Source: DATBFG01 sp036558645 (lineage in GTDB: Bacteria > Acidobacteriota > Terriglobia > Terriglobales > Acidobacteriaceae). From it: DNA of 57,956 bases. Shown in pieces: positions 25,930 through 33,805 of this stretch. Within the stretch, counting starts at the first letter, position 1. Each line of letters starts with the position of its first letter. Position numbers and translations under genes: made by a program. The notes under the pieces are model-generated. The model worked only from the letters and a program-made list of their open reading frames with translations. It was not told the origin of the DNA and made no database searches. The stretch covers positions 1 to 57,956 of the forward strand of contig DATBFG010000057.1 of the NCBI GenBank assembly GCA_036558645.1. Reading direction: 5' to 3'.

Positions 25930-26328
25930 ATGCCCGATGCCATCCCGGATAAGTTTCGTGATCTGTTCAATAAACGTGCTTTCGCCAGCCTTGGTACGGT
26001 CATGCCGGATGGCCGGCCCCAGGTTACCCCGGTCTGGGTGGATTTCGATGGGGAGCATGTGATTTTCAACTCCGCGAAAGGGCGGCAGAAAGACCGCAAC
26101 GTCCGCCGCGATCCGAGAGTTGCGCTGGCCATCGTGGATCCCGACAATCCTTACCGCTATCTTGAGATTCGAGGACGCGTGGTCGAGATCACGGAGGAGG
26201 GAGCGGACGCGCACATTGACAAGATGGCCAAGAAGTATCTGGGAGTGGATAAGTACCCGTACCGCCAGGGCAGCGAAACCCGAGTCATCTACAAGATCCT
26301 GCCTGAGCACACCACGATGATGGGATAA
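25930..26328 (+). CDS. PPOX-class F420- or FMN-dependent oxidoreductase-like protein
   Basis: 132 aa, the normal size for TIGR03618-like proteins. ATG 25930 is chosen because AGGAGG ends five bases before it. Visible motifs: FASLGTVMPDGRPQVTPVWV (first strands of the split barrel), KGRQKDRNVRRDPRVALAIV (cofactor-phosphate binding Arg/Lys) and DPDNPYRYLEIRGRVVEI. Many homologues with PxxPYRYLEIRG use F420, but FMN or heme binding cannot be excluded, and no F420 synthesis genes are in the window. It is followed by homoserine dehydrogenase on the same strand. Confidence 0.8.
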   Translation: MPDAIPDKFRDLFNKRAFASLGTVMPDGRPQVTPVWVDFDGEHVIFNSAKGRQKDRNVRRDPRVALAIVDPDNPYRYLEIRGRVVEITEEGADAHIDKMAKKYLGVDKYPYRQGSETRVIYKILPEHTTMMG

Positions 26329-26343
26329 CCTCGGAGACCAAAC

Positions 26344-27354
26344 ATTTACACCTACAATCTCTGCCTGTTGGGCTATGGAAACGTAAACCGTGCGCTGGTG
26401 AAGCTCTTGCGCGCAAAAGAAGCGGCCCTTCAGGATCTCGGCATAGCCTGGAAAATTACTGGCGTGGCTTCGCGACGCTTGGGCCGAATTGCGGACTCAA
26501 GTGGATTGCGGGATGAATGGCTTAGTCAGTTCCCGGGCTCACTTGCCGATAAATCCCCCGCTTACGAGAGTCTCAAGGCGTGGCTTGCTGCGGCACGATG
26601 CGATGTCTTGTTTGAGGCCACTTCCCTCTCTCCTCACGACGGCCAGCCTGCGATTGATCACGTTCGAACGGCACTGGAGTTCGGGTCACACGTTGTTACG
26701 GCGAACAAGGGTCCGGTCGTCCATGCGTACCAGGAATTGCGGACACTGGCGGCGGCGCGAGGTCGGAGGTTCCTGTTCGAATCGACTGTAATGGACGGAG
26801 TGCCCCTCTTTTCCATGTTTCGCGATAACCTGCCCGCTATCGGGCTGCGCGCATTCCATGGCATCCTGAATTCGACGACGAACGTCATTCTCAGCGGCAT
26901 GGAAGCCGGCTTGAGCTTTGAGCAATCTCTGAAGCGGGCGCAGGAGATCGGTGTCGCCGAGACGGATGCCGCTCATGACATCGGAGGCTGGGACGCGGCA
27001 GTGAAAGTCGCAGCTTTGGTCACAGTTCTAATGGGAGAGCACCTGCCGGTGGAGAAGATCGATCGCTCGGGTATCGCGTCCTTGACCGGAGAGCAGGTGC
27101 GCGCGGCGCGAGCAGCGGGCTGTCCGTACAAATTGGTGTGCCGTGCCCGCCGCTCGGACAACGGTGTCCAAGCCAGCGTTCGAGCAGAGCAGGTACCTTT
27201 AAGCGATCCCATGGCAGGAGTCGCTGGAACTTCCTCGATCGTGTATTTTGAGACGGACATTTTTCCAGGTCTTGCGATCACCGAAGTCGACCCGGGGGTC
27301 GAGGCGACCGCGTACGGCATGTTGGCGGACTTTGTACGAGCCGTCGCGAGTTGA
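26344..27354 (+). CDS. hom: Homoserine dehydrogenase, likely AUU start
   Basis: 336 aa when read from ATT 26344; no ACT domain. It reduces aspartate semialdehyde to homoserine for Thr/Met synthesis. Motifs: dinucleotide loop LGYGNVNRAL near residues 9-18, VTANKGPVV near 120, HGILNSTTNVILSGME, and the catalytic stretch AHDIGGWDAAVKVAAL near 210-225. The in-frame TTG at 26368 would cut off the first beta strand (YTYNLCLL), which the Rossmann fold needs, and there is no ATG/GTG upstream of it in the frame. ATT 26344 has GGAG seven bases upstream. A rare AUU start, or an ATG-to-ATT change, is therefore inferred. Confidence 0.85.
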   Translation: MYTYNLCLLGYGNVNRALVKLLRAKEAALQDLGIAWKITGVASRRLGRIADSSGLRDEWLSQFPGSLADKSPAYESLKAWLAAARCDVLFEATSLSPHDGQPAIDHVRTALEFGSHVVTANKGPVVHAYQELRTLAAARGRRFLFESTVMDGVPLFSMFRDNLPAIGLRAFHGILNSTTNVILSGMEAGLSFEQSLKRAQEIGVAETDAAHDIGGWDAAVKVAALVTVLMGEHLPVEKIDRSGIASLTGEQVRAARAAGCPYKLVCRARRSDNGVQASVRAEQVPLSDPMAGVAGTSSIVYFETDIFPGLAITEVDPGVEATAYGMLADFVRAVAS

Positions 27355-27393
27355 ACTGTCGCAGTAAGCGCAAGAATCGAGGAGCTACTGTTC

Positions 27394-28665
27394 ATGCTTA
27401 CCACTGAAACGGGTTCGTCCACAAAATTTGATGTTGCGTGGGTCCGTTCGCAGTTTCCTTCTCTGTCGCAAACAGTTAATGGGCATCCCGCCGCGTTTCT
27501 AGACGGACCCGGCGGGACGCAGGTTCCGCAGCGTGTCATTGATGCGATCAGCGACTATCTGAAGCAATCGAATGCCAACACCTGTGGAGCTTACGCCACA
27601 AGCCGCCGGACCGACGCCATGATCGCCGAGGCCCGCGCCGCGATGGCGGATTTCCTCGGCTGCGATCCAGACGAAATTGTGTTCGGCGCGAACATGACCT
27701 CACTCACGTTTGCCATGAGCCGGGCGATCGGCAGAGAACTCGGGCTGGGAAATGAAATCGTAGTGACGCATCTTGACCATGATGCGAACGTTTCTCCGTG
27801 GCGGGCTTTGGAGGAGACCGGTGCCACGATACGCTTCGCGGATGTGCACGAAGCCGATTGCACCCTGGATATGGCTGATCTCGCAAAGAAAGTGACGGGA
27901 CATACGCGGCTGGTGGCTACGGGTTACGCCTCGAACGCGGTCGGCACGATCAACGATGTGAAAGAGGTCGTGAGGATCGCCCAAGCTGCTGGGGCATTGT
28001 CTTATATCGATGCCGTGCACTACGCGCCGCATGGTCCGATTGATGTCCGCAAACTGAATTGCGATTTTCTGGTGTGTTCCACTTACAAATTCTTTGGCCC
28101 GCATATGGGAGTTCTTTACGGAAAGCGCGAGCACCTGAAGCGATTGCGTCCATACAAGGTACGCGCTAACACCAATGCCATCCCCAATTGCTGGGAGTGG
28201 GGCACCCTGAACCACGAATGCATCGCGGGGATCACCGCATGTGTGGAGTACCTGGCTGATGTCGGACGGCTAATCAATCCAGCAGCAACTGGGCGTCGCG
28301 CTGCTCTCAGCGCGGCTTACCGAGCGATTCAAGCCTACGAGCGCGGACTCGTCGAGCGTCTCGTTAGCGGCTTGCTGCCGATTACCGGGCTCAAGCTGTA
28401 TGGCATCAGCGATGTCTCGCGGTTCGACAGACGTTGTCCGACGGTCGCGGTGCGGATTGCGGGACACACCCCCTTGCACCTTGCCACGAAACTCGGCGAG
28501 CGCGGATTCTTCACCTGGGACGGAAATTACTACGCCCTAAACCTGACCGAGCGGTTGGACGTAGAGAAAGACGGCGGCTTCCTGCGAATTGGCCTGGTTC
28601 ACTACAACACCGTCGAAGAAGTCGACAGATTGTTGGCGGCGATGCGGGAGATCGTTGGCGCATGA
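27394..28665 (+). CDS. Class V aminotransferase / cysteine desulfurase-like PLP enzyme
   Basis: 423 aa, fold type I PLP protein resembling the VMC1186-type cysteine desulfurase family (TIGR01976). Seen: AFLDGPGGTQVPQRV near the N-terminus, GAYATSRRTD, EIVFGANMTSLTFAMSRA, THLDHDANVSPW, SYIDAVHYAPHGPIDV with the ring-stacking/Asp region, and STYKFFGPHMG with the Schiff-base Lys near 232. The substrate is unknown; it lacks the active-site Cys-rich loop needed to call it IscS/SufS with confidence. Its TGA overlaps the ATG of the following dipeptidase gene (ATGA), implying joint use in amino-acid or peptide breakdown. Confidence 0.83.
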   Translation: MLTTETGSSTKFDVAWVRSQFPSLSQTVNGHPAAFLDGPGGTQVPQRVIDAISDYLKQSNANTCGAYATSRRTDAMIAEARAAMADFLGCDPDEIVFGANMTSLTFAMSRAIGRELGLGNEIVVTHLDHDANVSPWRALEETGATIRFADVHEADCTLDMADLAKKVTGHTRLVATGYASNAVGTINDVKEVVRIAQAAGALSYIDAVHYAPHGPIDVRKLNCDFLVCSTYKFFGPHMGVLYGKREHLKRLRPYKVRANTNAIPNCWEWGTLNHECIAGITACVEYLADVGRLINPAATGRRAALSAAYRAIQAYERGLVERLVSGLLPITGLKLYGISDVSRFDRRCPTVAVRIAGHTPLHLATKLGERGFFTWDGNYYALNLTERLDVEKDGGFLRIGLVHYNTVEEVDRLLAAMREIVGA

Positions 28666-29774
28666 GGCGGCGAGAATTCATCTCTGGTGCAGCGGCTTGC
28701 GGACTCGTTCTTTCCCTGCCGAAGCTTAGTTTTTCGGCAGAGCCAGCCAAATTCTCGGCGGACATCGACGCCCTCTATCGCCGTTCGCTGGTCATTGATT
28801 GCCTTGCAGGGGTGACGGTCGACAATGGCACAATCTCCCCTACGGTGCTGCAACAGGCGCACGATTCTGGGGTGAGCATTGTCAATTGGACAGTGTCACA
28901 TCCGGAGTTCGATGCGACCGTAGAAGACATCGCTTTCGTGCATTCGCTCCCCGACAAAGATCCCGCCAACTGGATGGTCGTGCGTCACGCGGCTGACCTG
29001 CCGCAGGCAAAACAAAGCAAGAAGATCGGAATCATCCTGGGGTTTCAGCATCCGCAGCCGATCGAAAACCTCGATCACCTCGAACTATTCCGAAACTTGA
29101 GCGTTCGCGTGATGCAGCTTACATACAACAACCGCAGTTTGTTAGGCGACGGCTGCCTTGAACCGGGAAATTCCGGCCTCAGCAAGCTGGGAAGATCGGC
29201 GATCGCTAAGATGAACGACCTGGGCATAGCGGTCGATCTAAGCCACTCGGGACAGCGGACTACGGCTGAGGGCATTGAAGCATCGAAGAAGCCCGTACTA
29301 ATCACACATAGCGGGTGCAACGCCGTGTTTCAGCATCCCCGCAACAAAGATGACAAGGAATTGAAGGCACTGGCCGATCGAGGTGGGGTCATCGGGATTT
29401 ACTTCATGCCGTACCTGGTTGCGAGTCCGACCTCGCCTGCTCGAGAGCATGTTCTTGCGCACATGGATCATGCGTTGAAGGTCTGCGGCGAAGATCACGT
29501 CGGAATCGGAAGCGATGGCGTCATCGATACCTTTCCGGATACACCCGAGCAGCGCAAAGCGTTCGCGGATGACGCGGCGCAGCGAATCAAGTTGGGAATC
29601 GCGGCCCCGGGAGAGGATCGTCCGCCGTTCTCGCCCGACTTGAATACGCCGCAGAGGATGGAGATCATCGCGGATGGATTGAGCAAGAAGGGATATTCAT
29701 CGGCGGCGATCGAGAAGGTATTGGGAAAGAATTTCTATCGGGCGTTTCAAGAGATTTGGGGCGAAAAAGCTTGA
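28662..29774 (+). CDS. Membrane dipeptidase (renal dipeptidase family M19), Tat-exported
   Basis: 370 aa from the ATG that overlaps the upstream stop; longer readings run inside the aminotransferase. The N-terminus MRRREFISGAAACGLVLSLP is a Tat-type signal. The M19 TIM barrel follows: SLVIDCLAG, the family phrase VRVMQLTYNNRSLLGDGCLE, GIAVDLSHSGQRTT, VLITHSGCNAVFQHPRN with zinc-site histidines, and HVGIGSDGVID. The usual N-terminal HxD ligand pair (DxHxD) reads IDCLAG, with no His-x-Asp, so metal binding at that site may be altered. It is expected to hydrolyse dipeptides in the periplasm. Confidence 0.85.
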   Translation: MRRREFISGAAACGLVLSLPKLSFSAEPAKFSADIDALYRRSLVIDCLAGVTVDNGTISPTVLQQAHDSGVSIVNWTVSHPEFDATVEDIAFVHSLPDKDPANWMVVRHAADLPQAKQSKKIGIILGFQHPQPIENLDHLELFRNLSVRVMQLTYNNRSLLGDGCLEPGNSGLSKLGRSAIAKMNDLGIAVDLSHSGQRTTAEGIEASKKPVLITHSGCNAVFQHPRNKDDKELKALADRGGVIGIYFMPYLVASPTSPAREHVLAHMDHALKVCGEDHVGIGSDGVIDTFPDTPEQRKAFADDAAQRIKLGIAAPGEDRPPFSPDLNTPQRMEIIADGLSKKGYSSAAIEKVLGKNFYRAFQEIWGEKA

Positions 29775-29804
29775 ACCACAGAGGACACAGAGGAACGCAG
29801 AGGA
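29774..29804. repeat. Dispersed GGACACAGAG repeat, copy after the dipeptidase
   Basis: AACCACAGAGGACACAGAGG then AACGCAGAGGA, the clearest copy: three 9-10-base units CACAGAGGA / CACAGAGGA / ACGCAGAGGA. It begins at the last base of the dipeptidase stop codon. Confidence 0.7.
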
Positions 29805-29869
29805 ATGCATTGTTCACTGGAACGCAGAATAATGATCCTCCGCATTTTTTTGTGGTTGGTTTGTTGGAA

Positions 29870-30046
29870 TCAGTATTTGAAGTTTAGCCAGATTCCGGTA
29901 AGAATGATCGCGGTTCCCGCAAACGCGGCACAAATTCGCATCCCCCACTGACGCGCCGTTAGCCCGCTCCGCATACTCCTCCCAGCCGAAACCACGATCA
30001 ACAGGCCGGCGAAGGAGATATAAGAGTACGGGTTGTATTTCAACAT
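29870..30046 (-). CDS. Small membrane protein, 58 aa
   Basis: A 58-residue ORF below the usual cutoff. Two hydrophobic segments are separated by a basic loop: SYISFAGLLIVVSAG, then RSMRSGLTARQWGMR, then ICAAFAGTAIILTGIWL, ending NFKY. This is the pattern of a two-pass inner-membrane protein with a positive-inside loop. It starts 30 bases after the rpiA stop on the same strand, so it is probably co-transcribed with DUF202 and rpiA. The Shine-Dalgarno is weak. No family is recognised. Confidence 0.55.
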   Translation of the reverse strand: MLKYNPYSYISFAGLLIVVSAGRSMRSGLTARQWGMRICAAFAGTAIILTGIWLNFKY

Positions 30047-30076
30047 TAAGGCTCACTCATCATCCGAATTTTGATG

Positions 30077-30766
30077 CTACGCGCGTACTTCAATCACTTC
30101 GTTTCCCTTGCCGGCCAACACTAATTTCGCCATCCCAATGAACAGTCCGTGCTCAACTACGCCGGGCATGTCGCTGAGGGTTCGCGCTAGAGAGGCCGGG
30201 TCAGGAATCTGGCCGAATTCGCAGTCAAAGATGTGATGGCCTTCATCGGTCTTGAAGGGATTGCCATACGCGTAAGTGCGTAGCTTCACTGTTGCGCCGA
30301 GGGCGGCAATCTTCGTTTTCAAAACCGGCTCGGCTAACGGGATGACTTCAACCGGCAGCGGGAATTTGCCCAGGACGGGTACCTGCTTGCCAGAGTCGGC
30401 AATCACCACAAAGTAGCGCGTGGCCGAAGCTATGATTTTCTCGCGCAGCAACGCGCCGCCGCCACCTTTGATCAGGTTCAGGTGCGAGTCGAATTCATCT
30501 GCGCCATCGATGCCGATATCAATATCGGGACACTCTGCCAGTGTGGTAAGTGGGATCCCCAAGCTCGAGGCCAATTCACGCGTCCGCTCGGAAGTAGGGA
30601 TGCCGCTGACCTTCAGTCCTGCCTGCACCCGCTCCGCGAGAAAACGAACGGCATAGTTCGCGGTCGAACCGGTTCCGAGGCCGACGACTTGGCCGTCCTT
30701 TACCAACGCTACCGCGGCCCGTGCCGCGATCTGTTTTTCTGCATCTTGTGCGGGCTGAGTTGGCAT
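30077..30766 (-). CDS. rpiA: Ribose-5-phosphate isomerase A
   Basis: 229 aa, normal length. It interconverts ribose-5-phosphate and ribulose-5-phosphate in the pentose phosphate pathway. Signature motifs: VVGLGTGSTANYAV (phosphate loop), SERTRELA, DIGIDGADEFD (catalytic Asp region), LIKGGGGALLREKIIA (catalytic Glu/Lys region) and ADSGKQV. The start is set at ATG 30766 (MPTQPAQDAEKQ), because the longer version overlaps the upstream DUF202 gene. That gene stops five bases before this start, so they form an operon. Confidence 0.94.
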   Translation of the reverse strand: MPTQPAQDAEKQIAARAAVALVKDGQVVGLGTGSTANYAVRFLAERVQAGLKVSGIPTSERTRELASSLGIPLTTLAECPDIDIGIDGADEFDSHLNLIKGGGGALLREKIIASATRYFVVIADSGKQVPVLGKFPLPVEVIPLAEPVLKTKIAALGATVKLRTYAYGNPFKTDEGHHIFDCEFGQIPDPASLARTLSDMPGVVEHGLFIGMAKLVLAGKGNEVIEVRA

Positions 30767-30771
30767 CGCGC

Positions 30772-31161
30772 TCAACGGAGGCTCTCCTGAATGAAGATGA
30801 GATATGCAGCCAGAGCTGCGCCGAAAACACAAGTGAAGATCGCAACGATATCGATGATGAAGCCGGCGGGCTGAAACGAACCGGTATCAAGCTGATCTTT
30901 TACGCGGTGGTAGCGCTTCAACCCAACAAAAATGAGAAGAACACCCGTAACGATAGCGACAATTCCGAACCAGACGGACCATCCGGCCGTACGAGGCGGG
31001 GAGCCACCCATCTGCAGAAGTTCGCGGATGGCGATGGCAAAACGCCCGATGGCAAAACCGAAGACGATGACCGCCACCCCAGTCCGAACCCAGGCCAGGA
31101 AAGTCCGTTCATTGGCAAGGTGATCGCGAGCACGGGCCGGGTATTGTTCGGGGGGCGTCAT
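30772..31161 (-). CDS. DUF202 (YidH-like) inner-membrane protein
   Basis: 129 aa from ATG 31161. It has the DUF202 hallmark ARARDHLANERTFLAWVRTG directly before TM1 (VAVIVFGFAIGRFAI), then TM2 (WSVWFGIVAIVTGVLLIFVGL), KRYHRVKDQLD, and TM3 (FIIDIVAIFTCVFGAALAAYLIF). The N-terminal 40 residues of the longest ORF reading are dropped because they fall in the divergent promoter region and are unlike the family. The function of DUF202 is unknown. It is first gene of an operon with rpiA and divergent from sucA. Confidence 0.82.
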   Translation of the reverse strand: MTPPEQYPARARDHLANERTFLAWVRTGVAVIVFGFAIGRFAIAIRELLQMGGSPPRTAGWSVWFGIVAIVTGVLLIFVGLKRYHRVKDQLDTGSFQPAGFIIDIVAIFTCVFGAALAAYLIFIQESLR

Positions 31162-31304
31162 TGGACAGAACAATGTATCGCGTGGGAAGTCAAAGCGGAA
31201 GTGGGTGTGTACTTGGCTGTCTTTGGGTAGAAGCCGGTTTTCCGGCTGCGAGTCGAGAATCCACCCGACTTTCCCCGACATCCTTTATCCTAGTAGCGAG
31301 TCTT

Positions 31305-33797
31305 ATGGCGAATAGAAGCAGAACTCTCTCAGAAAACAGCAGCACGGCAATCATGGAAAACGGCGCTGACGAACGCGTATTCGACGCATTTCGCAACTGG
31401 GGATACCTGGAAGCGGATCTTGACCCGCTCGGTTTCCTGAAGCCACAGTCTCACCCCGACCTACGCATCGACGGAGCGGCGGCACGCGAAGCACGAAGGA
31501 TCTATTGCGGAACTGTGGGCGTGGAGTTCATGCACATTGCTGATCCTGAGCGGCGCCGATGGATCATCGAACGGATGGAAGGCGATCCCACAGAAGTGAA
31601 TCAGGATGCGGTACTTGACCAGTTGATTCGCGCTGAAGTGTTTGAGCAGGTGCTGCAACAGCGTTACTTGGGAAGTAAGCGGTTTTCTCTAGAGGGGGTA
31701 ACCTCGCTCATCCCGCTGGTCGACGAGATTCTGGAAGCGGCCGGAGAACAGGGCGTCGGCGAGTTAGTAATGGGCATGAGCCATCGCGGACGGCTCACCG
31801 TGATTGTGCTGGTCTCGAAGCGGCCTGCGGAGGAAGTCTTCGCCGGATTTGAGGATGTCGATCCACGCAGCGTGTTGGGCGGCGGCGACGTGAAATACCA
31901 CATGGGCGCCACGGGCGAATACGTCACCCGCTCTGGTGCAAGAATTCATATTCATCTCGTCTCGAATCCCAGCCACTTGGAGGCCGTCGACCCAGTCACT
32001 GTCGGCCGGACCAGGGCGAAGCAGGATCGAGCCGGAGAAGATGGGAAGAAGAGGTACCTGCCCCTGCTTGTGCATGGCGATGCTGCGTTTGCAGGCCAAG
32101 GCATCGTTGCGGAGACTTTGAACTACGCCGACCTGCCCGGGTTCAGCGTAGGCGGCACCATCCACGTGATCTCGAACAACCTGATTGGGTTTACGACGAC
32201 GTCCCGCGAATCCCATTCCTCGCGGTTCTCGGCCCAACTAGCACGGCGGCAGTCGATACCTGTCTTCCACGTTAACTCCGAGGATGTGGATGCAGTGGTG
32301 CGTGTCGGGCGTATGGCCCTGGAGTATCGCTACAAGTTTGGCACGGATGTGGTCGTCGACCTGATCGGATACAGGCGACATGGGCACAGTGAGGTTGATG
32401 ATCCGACGATTACCCAGCCGCTCTTGTACAAGGCAATCAAAGAGCACCCACCGCTCTGGGAGTCCTACGCCGAAGACATCGGTGCAGGCAATGTGGATGA
32501 CCGCGTAAAACAAGCGCGCGCAGAGTATGAAGAGGCACAGAGTAAGGCCGGCAAGCTGACCAAAAAGCCGAGTTTGCGTGAGATGCCTTCGTACTGGAAC
32601 CCTTATAAGGGCGGACGCTACAAGTTGGAGTATGAAGTTGAGACTGCGCTTTCAGCCGAGGAAGTGCACGAGCTCACGGAAAAGCTCACTCAGTATCCGG
32701 CAGGGTTTCACATTCATCCGAAGGTGAAGAAACTTCTCGAACAGCGGGCTGAGATGGGCGCAGGAAAGCGAGCGGTAGATTATGGGATGGCCGAGGCGCT
32801 CGCCTTCGGAAGCCTGGTGAAGCACGGGACGCGCGTCAGGTTAAGCGGCCAGGACAGCCGTCGTGGAACATTCAACCAAAGACACTCGGTCCTGCTCGAT
32901 ATCGAGAATGAGAAGGAATATGTGCCGCTGCAACACATATCCGATGACCAGGCTCCATGCGATATCTATAACTCGACACTGTCTGAGGCGGGTGTGCTGG
33001 GCTACGAGTACGGATACAGCCGCGATTATCCCGAGGCGCTGGTGGGTTGGGAGGCACAATTTGGCGATTTCGTAAATGTGGCCCAGGCGGTCATCGACCA
33101 GTTTGTCAGTACAGGCGAAGACAAGTGGGGACTGCTGTCAGGCGTGGTTTTGCTCTTACCGCATGGGCACGAAGGCCAGGGACCGGAACACTCCAGCGCA
33201 CGCATCGAGCGATTCCTGCAGCTGGCCGCGCGTGACAATTTCCAGATCTGCCAGCCTTCGAATGCAGCACAGTACTTCCACCTGCTGCGAAGACAGGCAT
33301 TACGCACCTGGCGGAAGCCGCTAGTGGTATTCACGCCAAAGAGCATGTTGCGGCATCCGGATGCCTCGTCGCCAATCCAGGATTTCACGAATGGTGCGTT
33401 CCAGCTTGTCGTACAGGACAGCGGCATCCAGAACGCCACAAGAGTTCTGCTCTGCACAGGGAAGATTGGGCACGAGCTGCAGATGGAGCGAAAACAGAGA
33501 GACGATCACTCAACCGCGATTCTGTTTCTGGATCAGCTTTATCCGTTCCCCGAAAAGGAAATCGCTGCAGCGCTGGAGCAACATTCTTCGGCCCGTGATG
33601 TTGTGTGGGTGCAAGAAGAGCCGGCGAATATGGGCGGCCTTTCCTACGTGTTGCCGCGATTGCGGCGGATCGCGGGAGAGCGGTCTGTCCTGTCAGTGAA
33701 AAGGTCGGCCAGCGCCAGCCCCTCAACAGGATCGGCCAAAGCGCATGAACTCGAACAGAAGACGCTGCTGACTTTGGCATTTACGACTAAGGCGTAG
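31305..33797 (+). CDS. sucA: 2-oxoglutarate dehydrogenase E1 component
   Basis: 830 aa. Thiamine-diphosphate-dependent E1 of the oxoglutarate dehydrogenase complex; it decarboxylates 2-oxoglutarate and passes succinyl to E2. Motifs: FMHIADPERRRWI, GMSHRGRL (TPP site), VKYHMG, SNPSHLEAVDPV, VHGDAAFAGQGIVAET, GHSEVDDPTITQP, SGQDSRRGTFNQRHSV, LLPHGHEGQGPEHSSAR. E. coli SucA is 933 aa. The N-terminal E2-tethering segment (YLxxLYEDYLxDPxSVDxxWR) is missing, and the chain begins at the TPP-domain lead-in AFRNWGYLEADLDPLG. ATG 31305 is chosen; 31353 is also possible. No sucB is near. Confidence 0.93.
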   Translation: MANRSRTLSENSSTAIMENGADERVFDAFRNWGYLEADLDPLGFLKPQSHPDLRIDGAAAREARRIYCGTVGVEFMHIADPERRRWIIERMEGDPTEVNQDAVLDQLIRAEVFEQVLQQRYLGSKRFSLEGVTSLIPLVDEILEAAGEQGVGELVMGMSHRGRLTVIVLVSKRPAEEVFAGFEDVDPRSVLGGGDVKYHMGATGEYVTRSGARIHIHLVSNPSHLEAVDPVTVGRTRAKQDRAGEDGKKRYLPLLVHGDAAFAGQGIVAETLNYADLPGFSVGGTIHVISNNLIGFTTTSRESHSSRFSAQLARRQSIPVFHVNSEDVDAVVRVGRMALEYRYKFGTDVVVDLIGYRRHGHSEVDDPTITQPLLYKAIKEHPPLWESYAEDIGAGNVDDRVKQARAEYEEAQSKAGKLTKKPSLREMPSYWNPYKGGRYKLEYEVETALSAEEVHELTEKLTQYPAGFHIHPKVKKLLEQRAEMGAGKRAVDYGMAEALAFGSLVKHGTRVRLSGQDSRRGTFNQRHSVLLDIENEKEYVPLQHISDDQAPCDIYNSTLSEAGVLGYEYGYSRDYPEALVGWEAQFGDFVNVAQAVIDQFVSTGEDKWGLLSGVVLLLPHGHEGQGPEHSSARIERFLQLAARDNFQICQPSNAAQYFHLLRRQALRTWRKPLVVFTPKSMLRHPDASSPIQDFTNGAFQLVVQDSGIQNATRVLLCTGKIGHELQMERKQRDDHSTAILFLDQLYPFPEKEIAAALEQHSSARDVVWVQEEPANMGGLSYVLPRLRRIAGERSVLSVKRSASASPSTGSAKAHELEQKTLLTLAFTTKA

Positions 33798-33805
33798 CCG
33801 CTCGC

